From Pseudomonas laurentiana (lineage in GTDB: Bacteria > Pseudomonadota > Gammaproteobacteria > Pseudomonadales > Pseudomonadaceae), in the NCBI RefSeq assembly GCF_014648275.1, contig NZ_BMQU01000002.1, positions 62,001 to 126,000 of the forward strand: a DNA stretch of 64,000 nt. The letters are read 5' to 3'. The notes below the pieces were generated by a model, which saw nothing but the letters and a program-made list of their open reading frames with translations, had not been told where the DNA came from and did not search any database. This document shows positions 16,083 through 25,400 of this stretch, in pieces (positions within the stretch are counted from its first letter, which is position 1; the number at the start of each line of letters is the position of its first letter). The translations under genes were made by a program, and so were the position numbers.

Positions 16083-18794
16083 ATGAACATTCATCAGCAG
16101 TCAGTCGCCGATGTTTTGGCCAGTGTTCACACCACGGCCCAGGGATTGTCCTCTGAAGAGGCCAGGCGACGCTTGCAGCAGTTCGGACCCAACCGCGTTG
16201 CACCGGCCAAGCGCCGCAATAGGCTCTGGGCATTTCTTGCCGAGTTTGTGCAGCTGTTTTCCATCGTGCTCTGGATTGCTGCACTGCTGGTCTTTGTGGT
16301 CGAGTGGCAAATGCCGGGGCAAGGGATGGGGCGCCTTGGCGTCGCCATTGTTGTGGTGATCATTGTCAGCGGCCTGTTTTCATACTGGCAGGAGTACCGC
16401 ATTGAGAAGGCGATGGGGGCCTTGAACAAACTGCTGCCGCAACGGGTGCAGGTTCAGCGTGATGGGTCTGTTCAAGCGATTGCCATTGACGAGCTGGTCC
16501 CAGGGGACCTGATGCTGCTGAGCGAGGGCGATAGTGTTCCAGCCGATGGCCGACTGATCGAAGCCAGTGGTATGCGCGTGAACAACGCCACCGTTACCGG
16601 CGAGTCCTCCGCTGAGGCCCGGGATGCCGCTGCCTGCCAGAGCGTAGACCGGCTACATGCCCGAAATATCGTGCTGGCAGGCACTTCGATCGTCTCCGGT
16701 AAAGGCATCGCGGTTGTGTTTGCTACTGGGATACAGACCGAGTTCGGCCGGATTGCCCATCTGACCGAGGTCAGTGGTGACGAAATCTCGCCATTGCGCC
16801 TACAGATCATTCGCCTGAGCCGCAGCATTCTGGCGCTTTCACTGGGTATCAGCGTGCTGTTTTTCTGGCTGGGCAGCTTGTTTGGCGTTCCATTCCGGGA
16901 GGACTTCATTTTTGCCATCGGCCTGATTGTGGCGATGGTGCCCGAAGGACTTTTACCCACATTGACGCTCGCGTTGGTGCTGGCCGCCCAGCGCATGGCT
17001 CGCCACCAGGTTCTGATTCGACACTTGCCCTGCGTTGAGGCGTTGGGCTCCGTGACGGTCATTTGTACCGACAAGACCGGGACGCTGACCCAAAACAATA
17101 TGACAGTACACACCGTGTGGCTCGACGGGCAGGAATACCCGGACGTGTACCAAGACATGCCATCGGCATTGTGTACGGCGAATTTGCCGTTCTTCTGGGT
17201 GGCCGGACTGTGCCACAAATTGCATCTTATCGCGCAGGGCGAGGCACTGACCTGCTGTGGCGACCCCATGGAGCAGGCGCTGGTTCAATTTGCCAGGCCA
17301 CACATTGCCCCGTGGAGTGGACTGCCGCGTATCAGTGAGTTGCCTTTCGACGCCACGCGTATGTGCATGTCTGTGGTCTATGACTTCCCTGAGGGGCGTG
17401 TGTTGCTGTGCAAAGGGGCATTGGAAAAAGTCCTGCCACGTTGCGAGTCGACCTGGCATCTACAGCGAGCAGAGCCACTTTCTTCCGAGCACCGGGCGCA
17501 AATCCTGGCATCGCAAGAGCGTATGGCTGACCGCGGCCTGCGCGTGCTGGCCCTGGCCTGGCGTTGGCTGGCCCCAGGCCAGGAACCCTCCGAGCAAGGC
17601 TTGATACTGGCAGGGCTGGCAGGTCTGCAGGACCCTCCCAGGCCGCAGGTGCCAGCGGCGATAATGGCCTGCCAGCAAGCCGGCATCAAAACCATCATGG
17701 TCACGGGCGATAACCCGCATACGGCTGTCGCCATCGCACGGCAGATAGGTCTGGTAACCATCGCGACACCACTGGTACTGAATGGCGAGCAGATCGAGAA
17801 CCTGTCGCACACCCAGTTGCTGTTGGAACTCGATGCACCACAAATCATCTGTGCACGGATCTCGGCGGATCAAAAATTGCGCATTGTTTCTGCACTGAAG
17901 CGCAAGGGCGAGATCGTTGCCGTGACCGGCGATGGTGTTAACGATGCGCCGGCACTCAAGAGTGCCCATGTCGGGATTGCCATGGGGCTGTCGGGCACCG
18001 ATGTCGCGAGGGAAGCCGCAGACATGGTGCTGCTGGACGACAACTTTGCAAGCATCGTGCACGCCATCACCCAAGGGCGAGCCATTTTCGACAATATCCG
18101 CAAATTCCTGACCTATATTCTGGCCCACAACATGGCCGAGTTGATTCCCTATCTGTGTTTTGTGCTCGTCAGGGTTCCCTTGGCGATAACGCCCCTGCAA
18201 ATGCTGGCCATCGATATGGGAACTGACTCATTGACGGCGCTGGGGCTGGGCGTCGAGCGCCCAGATCCGGACATTATGCGCAGGCCGCCGCGTCCTCCCA
18301 AGCAACGGCTGTTCAACCTGGCCTTGGCGTTACGGGGGTATCTGGTACTGGGGCTCATTGAAGCGCTCGGTACAATGGCTGCGTTCTTTTTTGTGCTGAC
18401 CCGGGAAGGGTGGATCTGGGGGCAGACGCTGGCGTCCAGTGATCCGCTCTATATCCAGGGGACGACAGCCAGCCTGGTGGCTATCGTTGTTTTGCAGATC
18501 GTCAATGTCTTCATGTGCCGCAGTGCAACCCGGTCTTGCCTGGAAACCGGTCTGCTGGGCAATCGCCTGATCATCTGGGGCGTACTTTTGGAGATCCTGC
18601 TGATTCTGGTCTTTGCCTACACCTCTTGGGGAAATGAGTTGCTGGGAACCTCGCCTGTTTCCTGGCAGGTATGGGCCTTGTTGATACCCTTCGCACTGGC
18701 CTTGGTGTTGCTGGAGGAGTACCGCAAGCATCGAAGTCGCCGTCGATGGCCGGAAAAGGCAGGGCCCGCCGCTGATCCTCCCAGCCAGCGATAA
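16083..18794 (+). CDS. P2-type cation-transporting ATPase
   Basis: A 903-residue membrane pump. It has the N-terminal cation ATPase region, actuator motif VTGESS, M4 motif MVPEGLLPTLTLAL, phosphorylation site DKTGTLT with Asp330, nucleotide-binding ELPFDATRMCMSV, hinge GDGVNDAP and about ten membrane helices. The PEGLL sequence in M4 is the form seen in Na+,K+-type (P2C) rather than SERCA-type pumps, so Ca2+, Na+ or another cation is possible; heavy-metal CPx motifs are absent. Located after PolX and before a tyrosine recombinase on the opposite strand. ATG 16083 gives the usual N-terminus. Confidence 0.92.
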   Translation: MNIHQQSVADVLASVHTTAQGLSSEEARRRLQQFGPNRVAPAKRRNRLWAFLAEFVQLFSIVLWIAALLVFVVEWQMPGQGMGRLGVAIVVVIIVSGLFSYWQEYRIEKAMGALNKLLPQRVQVQRDGSVQAIAIDELVPGDLMLLSEGDSVPADGRLIEASGMRVNNATVTGESSAEARDAAACQSVDRLHARNIVLAGTSIVSGKGIAVVFATGIQTEFGRIAHLTEVSGDEISPLRLQIIRLSRSILALSLGISVLFFWLGSLFGVPFREDFIFAIGLIVAMVPEGLLPTLTLALVLAAQRMARHQVLIRHLPCVEALGSVTVICTDKTGTLTQNNMTVHTVWLDGQEYPDVYQDMPSALCTANLPFFWVAGLCHKLHLIAQGEALTCCGDPMEQALVQFARPHIAPWSGLPRISELPFDATRMCMSVVYDFPEGRVLLCKGALEKVLPRCESTWHLQRAEPLSSEHRAQILASQERMADRGLRVLALAWRWLAPGQEPSEQGLILAGLAGLQDPPRPQVPAAIMACQQAGIKTIMVTGDNPHTAVAIARQIGLVTIATPLVLNGEQIENLSHTQLLLELDAPQIICARISADQKLRIVSALKRKGEIVAVTGDGVNDAPALKSAHVGIAMGLSGTDVAREAADMVLLDDNFASIVHAITQGRAIFDNIRKFLTYILAHNMAELIPYLCFVLVRVPLAITPLQMLAIDMGTDSLTALGLGVERPDPDIMRRPPRPPKQRLFNLALALRGYLVLGLIEALGTMAAFFFVLTREGWIWGQTLASSDPLYIQGTTASLVAIVVLQIVNVFMCRSATRSCLETGLLGNRLIIWGVLLEILLILVFAYTSWGNELLGTSPVSWQVWALLIPFALALVLLEEYRKHRSRRRWPEKAGPAADPPSQR

Positions 18795-18843
18795 GCGTTG
18801 CGTGCTCATGTCCGTGCAGGGGCCTGCTCGTTGATCACTGCGG

Positions 18844-19995
18844 TTACTGCTCAGGGCCATCGTCGTCCAGTAGCTGAGTGGCGCGGCTGCCCAGCAACGA
18901 ACCTGCCTGGAAATAGCCCATTACCGTGCTGACACTGCGGTGCTCGGTCATGGCCATCACTTCACCCAACGGCACCCCCTGGCGACCGGCCTCTGTGACG
19001 AAGCCCGATCGCAGGCTATGGGCGGCCCAGTCTCCTGCAAGCCCGGCCATTTGGGCGCGACGCTGGACGATCCTGGCAACCTGGTCCGCGCATAGCCCAG
19101 TGGTACCCACCTTGCCGCCTTTGTACAGACGCCGGAACAGCGGTCCGTCGTGTGCGGGTGCAGCAGTCAGCCAGGCTTCCAGCGCGTGTGCCGCCGGCCC
19201 GCGAAGTGGTTTCTCGCGGCGGATTCCACCGGTGTCGGTCTTGGTCGCACCGAGGGCGTAGAGCCACGTGTCGGCATCCAGTCGGCGCACATCACCCACT
19301 TGCAGGCTTACCACCTCGGAACGGCGGCGGCCACCACCGCTCCACGCCAGCAGGAGAAGTGCCCGGTCACGCAGACCCCGTACCCCGTCATTGCACGTGG
19401 CGAGCATGGCCTGCAGGGGTTCGAGCACCGCTGCGGTCTTTTTACGTACGTTGGCGCCCTGGCGGGTCTGGGCCTTACGTGCTTCGCGCATCAGGGTTTT
19501 CAGCGCTGGCGCCTCGGTCGGGCTGTCCCATCCGCGCAGGCTGTGCCACTTCCCCAGCACCGCCAGGCGATGGCTGACCGTGTTGTAAGCCAATGGCCCA
19601 AGCCTGGCCTTGACGCGCGCGCTTACCAAGGCGACATCCAGTGCCGGCGGTAGCAGGTGGGTCCAGCGCCCCTCGTCCACTGGCCGGGCCAGGTGATCAA
19701 GCACGAACTGTACGGCGATGGTGGGCGGCAATGCGGTGTCGCCCAGCGCCAGGCCATAGCGCAGTTGCAGCCAGGCGGACCAGTAGGCGAGGGCACTGCG
19801 GTAGCTCCGTACCGTGTTGGCCGCTGTGCCCGCGGCGATGAACGCCGCCGCTGCTTCCTGCGCACTCAGTGCCAGGCAATGGGGGTCTTGGGCGGTTTCA
19901 TCAATCGGGTACAACTGATCTGTAATATTTATTACGTGCAACGTATTATTATTCCAGTATGTAAAAAATAACGTCGGATAACATTTTATTATCAT
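18844..19995 (-). CDS. Tyrosine recombinase/integrase
   Basis: About 383 residues with a core-binding domain (AANTVRSYRSALAYWSAWLQ) and a C-terminal catalytic domain. The catalytic set is visible: arginine in GGGRRRSEVVSLQVGDVRR, lysine in ALGATKTDTGGI, HxxR in AAHSLRSGFV, histidine in TEHRSVSTVMGYF and the tyrosine five residues after it. There is no nearby attachment site or phage gene, so this is an orphan recombinase. The start is uncertain: ATG 19995 has a weak ribosome site, and the first ~45 residues look unlike family members. Divergent from a KfrA-like gene with about 25 bases between starts. Confidence 0.88.
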   Translation of the reverse strand: MIIKCYPTLFFTYWNNNTLHVINITDQLYPIDETAQDPHCLALSAQEAAAAFIAAGTAANTVRSYRSALAYWSAWLQLRYGLALGDTALPPTIAVQFVLDHLARPVDEGRWTHLLPPALDVALVSARVKARLGPLAYNTVSHRLAVLGKWHSLRGWDSPTEAPALKTLMREARKAQTRQGANVRKKTAAVLEPLQAMLATCNDGVRGLRDRALLLLAWSGGGRRRSEVVSLQVGDVRRLDADTWLYALGATKTDTGGIRREKPLRGPAAHALEAWLTAAPAHDGPLFRRLYKGGKVGTTGLCADQVARIVQRRAQMAGLAGDWAAHSLRSGFVTEAGRQGVPLGEVMAMTEHRSVSTVMGYFQAGSLLGSRATQLLDDDGPEQ

Positions 19996-20019
19996 ACCTA
20001 ATTGCAAAGGGAGCAGGTG

Positions 20020-20994
20020 ATGGCTATCGGCGTACCGGAAACGGACGTATTTGCCGCCGCAGACGCGGTGCTGGAACGCGGTGAGCGGCCAACGGTGGAA
20101 CGTGTACGTCTGGAACTTGGCCGTGGCAGCCCGGCACGGATCGGTGCATTGCTTGATCAGTGGTGGGATCGCCTGGCTGAACGTTTGCGCGGTGAAACCC
20201 GCTTGCCGGCATTACCGGCCGAGGTATCCCAGGCGTTCGTGGCTGTCTGGCAACAGGCGACCTTGCTTGCGCACGGTGTGGCGGAGCAGGGTTTGAGTGA
20301 GCAGCGCAACGTGCTGGAAGCAGAGCGAGAGCGGGTTGCCCGCGTGGAGGACCAGGCGCGCCTGGACGCAGCGCAATTTCGTCAACAGGCTGCGTGTGCA
20401 GAGGCTGCGCGGGACGTCGCAGAAACGCGCCTGGCTGATCTGGAATTGTTGCTGGAGCAACGCCAGGCGCAAATTGAGGACCTGCACACGCGGAGCACCA
20501 CATTACTGAATGAGCGTGCCGAGGCCTTGATGGAGGTACAAACCCTGCGCAAAGAGCTGCAGTCAGCACAACGTCAAGCGGAGCAGGAGCGTAAAGCCCA
20601 GGATGCCTATGTTCGCGGCGTGGAGGATCGTGCACATCGTGAAGTCGACCGCGTGCGTGAAGAGCACAAGGCGATGACAGCCCAGTTAAAGCAACTTGGT
20701 AAACGCACGGAGCAATTGCAACAGCGTTGGGAAGCCGCTTTAGCGCAGCTCAACGATGCGCAGCAGCAATCTGCGGCAAGACAGGCGATCGCAGACCTGG
20801 CCGAAAAGCAAATGCAGCATCTGCAAGGGCGGCTGGAACGTGCCCAAACCGAGCTAAACGAAGTGCAGCAACGGGCCGTTGCATACCAGACTCGGGCGGA
20901 AAGCGTGGAGACCCAACTCGAACAGCTGCGGCTGGTGACCAAGCCCGAACGCAAAAGGAGCAGTCAACGGAGCACCGCAGCGAAAAAACAATGA
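20020..20994 (+). CDS. KfrA-like DNA-binding coiled-coil protein
   Basis: A 324-residue protein. The N-terminal ~120 residues match the KfrA N-terminal DNA-binding domain (ETDVFAAADAVLERGERPTV, then RVRLELGRGSPARIGALLDQWW). The remainder to about residue 300 is a long alanine/glutamate/glutamine-rich coiled coil, then a lysine-rich tail. KfrA of plasmids autoregulates and helps partition; chromosomal relatives are poorly characterised. ATG 20020 is chosen because AAGGGAG lies seven bases before; a TTG at 20002 is less likely. Its promoter region is shared with the divergent recombinase gene, which it may regulate. Confidence 0.87.
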   Translation: MAIGVPETDVFAAADAVLERGERPTVERVRLELGRGSPARIGALLDQWWDRLAERLRGETRLPALPAEVSQAFVAVWQQATLLAHGVAEQGLSEQRNVLEAERERVARVEDQARLDAAQFRQQAACAEAARDVAETRLADLELLLEQRQAQIEDLHTRSTTLLNERAEALMEVQTLRKELQSAQRQAEQERKAQDAYVRGVEDRAHREVDRVREEHKAMTAQLKQLGKRTEQLQQRWEAALAQLNDAQQQSAARQAIADLAEKQMQHLQGRLERAQTELNEVQQRAVAYQTRAESVETQLEQLRLVTKPERKRSSQRSTAAKKQ

Positions 20995-21016
20995 GTAGAC
21001 ACTTAGCGGGACGTGC

Positions 21017-21050
21017 GTGCGGCCGATCATCCTGCCTGGATCGGCCGCAC
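21017..21050. terminator. 12-bp hairpin between convergent genes
   Basis: Perfect arms GTGCGGCCGATC and GATCGGCCGCAC around a ten-base loop, lying between the end of the KfrA-like gene and the end of the DUF1552 gene. There is no U-tract, so a bidirectional terminator is likely but not certain. Confidence 0.55.
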
Positions 21051-21067
21051 AAACACCTGCCAATACG

Positions 21068-22459
21068 CTAGCCTCCGCTCACGACGTTGGTGAAAATGCC
21101 ATTGATCGGTGACACATTGCCGCCATAGGGCACACTGGCACCGGCGGCTTGAGCGATGCTGGCCCATACCCGCTGCATGCTCACGTAGTTGCCCAGCCAG
21201 TCACTGTGGTCACCCTGCGTTCGGACATCGAAAAATCGCCCCTTACCGTCCCCGCTTTTCAGTAAGCCCGATGCGCCGCCCATCAGTACCAAGGGCATAT
21301 TGCGCGTGTGCTCTGGCGCACCGTCGGCCATCTCGCTGGTGAGTACGACCAGGGTGTGCTTGAGCAGGTTATCGGCAGGAACATCAGGGTCAGCGTGTTT
21401 TGCCAGTTCATCCATGAACAGCTTGGCCTGGCGCACATACCACTGCCGAGAACCTCTCCAGACCTCCTCACCGCCGTAACGGTGCGCACAGTCGTGCGGG
21501 TTGGTCGTTGAGCTCACATCGAGTATGTTCAACGACTCGGCCGAGCGGCCTACCTGGACGGTGGCAATCCGTGTGACGCCACAGGAGAGGGCCGTAGCAA
21601 CGACTTTGTGATGACTCGCCTGAACCTGATTGCGGAAGGCTGCAGAACTGATCGGATGGTCTTCAAGGCTGAGTGGTTCGCACACTGCGGGTATGGCGTC
21701 ATCCATATCAGCCTTGACTTGCTCCACCGCGTCGAGGTGGTCCTTGAGCTTTTGCAGTTGCGAGCCGGAGAGTCGCGCCTGGATCTCTCTGACATCGGCC
21801 AGCACGGGGTCAAACACATGGGCTCCACGTGCCTGGCTGTCCCGGGCTTCCCGGCTGACAGCGCCGAACACTGCTTCGTACATCCGTACCGGGTTTTGGT
21901 GGGGGGCCCTCATCCCTTGTGCGGACCACGACACATACCATGGGGTGCCATCGGTGCCCGCATGTGGCCCAGCGAACAGACTGCGGTGCGAGGGTTGGGT
22001 GCCCGGTAGGGCATCCCCCAAAATGATGTCAATCGAGGGCTTGCTCGCCTGATTGTCGCGTAGCGCATAGTTCCATCCATTGTGGCCACCATTGCCTGGG
22101 CCGAGGATGAACCCTCGCACGTACAGCGACTGGTCTCGGTAAGCCGCCAACTCCTGGCTGACCGCATTGAGCGCGAAATCACTGGTATCCAGTGTGAAGT
22201 CACGGTTTTTCAGGTCGAGGCCACGGGTGCTGTTGCCGGCAGGGGTGGGAAACCACAACCCGTTCCCATTGTGCTCCGCGCCACTGTAGGAATCGACGGC
22301 CAATCCGTCGGGGACGATGAAAAACACCACCTTGAGCTTGGCCTGCTGGGATTCCCCCAATAGGGCCATTTTTGCCAGACCGACGCGGCTTAAAGGCAGC
22401 AGCGCGCCGGTGGCAGCCAGTTGCATCAAGAAACGACGGCGACTTTTGAACATGTCCAT
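21068..22459 (-). CDS. DUF1552 protein, exported with twin-arginine signal
   Basis: The 463-residue protein starts MDMFKSRRRFLMQLAATGAL; SRRRFL followed by a hydrophobic stretch is a Tat-type signal, implying export of a folded protein. The rest matches the DUF1552 family (VVFFIVPDGLAVDSY, GGHNGWNYALRDNQASKPSI, HDCAHRYGG and GNYVSMQRVWASIAQAAG). DUF1552 genes typically lie beside DUF1592/1588/1585 genes in planctomycetes and myxobacteria; the function is unknown. That pairing holds here: the big upstream gene ends two bases before this start. The Tat route suggests a cofactor or metal is inserted in the cytoplasm, but no binding site is clear. Confidence 0.88.
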   Translation of the reverse strand: MDMFKSRRRFLMQLAATGALLPLSRVGLAKMALLGESQQAKLKVVFFIVPDGLAVDSYSGAEHNGNGLWFPTPAGNSTRGLDLKNRDFTLDTSDFALNAVSQELAAYRDQSLYVRGFILGPGNGGHNGWNYALRDNQASKPSIDIILGDALPGTQPSHRSLFAGPHAGTDGTPWYVSWSAQGMRAPHQNPVRMYEAVFGAVSREARDSQARGAHVFDPVLADVREIQARLSGSQLQKLKDHLDAVEQVKADMDDAIPAVCEPLSLEDHPISSAAFRNQVQASHHKVVATALSCGVTRIATVQVGRSAESLNILDVSSTTNPHDCAHRYGGEEVWRGSRQWYVRQAKLFMDELAKHADPDVPADNLLKHTLVVLTSEMADGAPEHTRNMPLVLMGGASGLLKSGDGKGRFFDVRTQGDHSDWLGNYVSMQRVWASIAQAAGASVPYGGNVSPINGIFTNVVSGG

Positions 22460-22461
22460 GA

Positions 22462-25400
22462 TTAATCCCGTCCTTTTTTATGGAGAAAGGCGTTGGAGGT
22501 GGCCAGATTGCGAATCATCCCTGTCAGCGAGCCGGACGTTTTCAAACCATCGGACAGCGCTTTGACAGTACCGGCCGTGCCTGCATCAGGCTCGTTACCG
22601 AACGCGAAGCGGAAATAGCTATCGGCCATACAGGATTGGGCAACGTTATTGGTGGGAATGAGCCTGGCGATGTCACGAACATCCTGGACATGCGCCCACT
22701 CGGTATAGCCGGTGTTGTCGACGAAGGGACCGGCAGCATTGATCGGCAACTGCACCGGGAATTGCCCGTAGTTGTAGGCGTTTTCATGGGTACGGTAACG
22801 TCCGGTCGCGTCGTAGTGCTCCATGGCTGCGCCGGTGTCGTTCATGTATTGGTGGCACTGCCAGCAGCGGCCCTGCGAGGCTTCCTTGCCATTGACCATG
22901 TCCCACCGTTCACGTGTGCTGACCGCCCTTGATGGAAACTCCGGTTCGCCGGGCATCGTATCGACCGGGGCGCCGAATTCGCGGCAGAACAGCTGCTCGC
23001 GGACCATGATCCCCCGCTTGACCAGGGACGTGGCTTGATAGTCCGATGTTGCCGCCTGGGTCAGACCCAAGTGCAACAGACCACCACGACGGTTGTCGAC
23101 TGTCACCTTGCGCATGTCGGTGCCACTGATACCAGCAATACCGTAGTGCTCGGCCAGCGCCTGGTTCAGGTAGGTAAAGCCGGGGTTGAACAAGGCATTG
23201 AAGCTGCCATCGCCGTTGGTCAGCACATCACGTACCAGGCGGTATTGCTCGGCCGTCATGTCCTGAATAAGGCTGGAACTCAAGCCTGGCTTTTCCTGGG
23301 CGCCACGATTGGTCTTGATGTAGTAGCTGATAAAACGGTTGAACTGCTCCACGCCCCGATCAGACCGCAGCATGTGATCCACCTGCGCACCGATCTGCTC
23401 AGGCGTACTCAATTGCCCCTGTTCAGCCTTGCGCAGAAGCGCAATGTCCGGCGTGGTACCAAGGATCGCGAACGACAATGCGGTCGCCAGCTCATCCGGT
23501 GTCAGCGTATAGGTACCGGAGCGTTGCGCATCGGCACTGCCCAGTTCAGAGCGATAGAGGAAGTTTGGTGACAGCAGCATCGCGGCGATGAGCGATGTCT
23601 GACCATGTTCATCCTTCACGCGCTGATAGCGGCTGCGCTCCTCGCTCGAAAGAACCCGGCGAAACACCTTATGGCCCAGATCAGCCACCGTCTCGGTGTT
23701 CGCAGCGGCAGCATTGGCGACGAACCAGGCCATGTCGTAGAGCGCTTTCACATTGTCGGCCTGCAAGACGCCATAGTCGGCATCGCCCGGATACTTGAAG
23801 GTTTTAGGCGATTTGTCAGCCGGCAGCTTCTCGGGGTTGATCGTGACGCCAAGTAGATCCTGAACACTGTTGGCGTACTCTGTTGGCGTCAGCAGCCGCA
23901 GTTGGCGGGTGCCATAGGACTCTTGCGGGTTCAGGTAGGGCGCCCAGACCACATCGAACAAGTGTCGGGAGATTTCCGATGCGCATGTCGCGTCGCAGTG
24001 CCCACTGACCGGCATACTCATGATCTGCTTTATCAGTGCATCACTGCCGGCATTGCTCCAGGTAATCGCCTTGTTCTGATCATTGAAGTAGTCGATGGAG
24101 TGGCAGGTGCTACAGGTTTTGGTCAATACCTCTTGCCCAAGATCAGTGACGGTGCGGTAGTTGATCGCTGTCAGTTCAACATCGCTGCTTTCTTCATTGA
24201 TCAGCAAGGTGGCTTTCGAAGGTTCCGGCAGCGCCCTTGGATAGTAGGGATAGATGAAGTCATATTCCCCGTAGTTAAGGATTTCCTTGGCTTCACCGCC
24301 CCATGGCACCCGAACCTCACGGGGTGTTGCACCCGTGTTCTTGCTGAGTACGGTCACTTTCCAGAACTCATCATTGACCGATGCAGGCTTGGCAGGCGCC
24401 TTGAGGGTCGCTTCGACTTCAACGTGCGTTGGGCGTTTGCGGTACTCCAGTTTTACCGCACGCGTCTGGCTATCAATCCTGGTACTGGGTTGGGCACTGC
24501 TGTTGAACGTAAACGTCGATCTGCGCGTGACAGGAATCCAATCAGCGACATCGTTCAATTGCACCGTGTACGTGCCTGGTTTCAAGCCATAGATCTGCAA
24601 GTCAGGGCTGCCCCAAGCGACCTGGAACATACGATTCCGCCCATCGGGGTCGATCAACGTACCGCTGACCATCTGATCGGCCACGTGGGTATCTGGCACA
24701 GCAGTAGGTTGAAGGTGCAGCACCGTACCAGCCTGCATCCACTCCTTGGCGTCGAAAGAGACGCGATAGATGACACCGACCACATCGTCTGATACCAGCA
24801 AGCTCTTGTCTGCCAGTTCAAGGAAGTCGGCAGGGCGCCCGACGCATTTGTCTGTCAGGCAATAAACATCAATGCTGTCGGCGGATTTTCCCCAACCATT
24901 GATCAGGGGGATCTGGTTGACAACCTTGCTATCGTTCTGGATGCCCAGCATGCGAATTTCCATCCCGGGCTCGCTCATCGACCCCGTGCCATGGACAGCA
25001 ACCAGCAGGTGCTGCAGGCCATAACCGAATATCGGATCAGGCTTCCAGAACTTCAAACCCAGCGGTGCCGTGTTAGCCCCCATCTCATAGGCCGGCGGGC
25101 TGTAGTCACTCTGATTGATCTGGGCAAGTGGCTTGTCGGAAATGATCGCGCCATTTGTGAGTGGCGGTGTGATCGACTCCGGTCTGTTGAACTCATCGGC
25201 GGTAAAACCGGGCGTACTGCGACCAAACATGTAAGGAACGCCAAAGTGCTCACCCGAAGTGGCAATTCGATTGATTTCATCCGCGTTGGGGAAGCCCTGG
25301 CGGTTGTTATCGCTGAACCAGATCTTGCCGTCACTGGGGTTCCAGTCGAAACCGACAGCGTTGCGTACGCCTTTGGCGAGTATTTCTGACTCGCCCGTTT

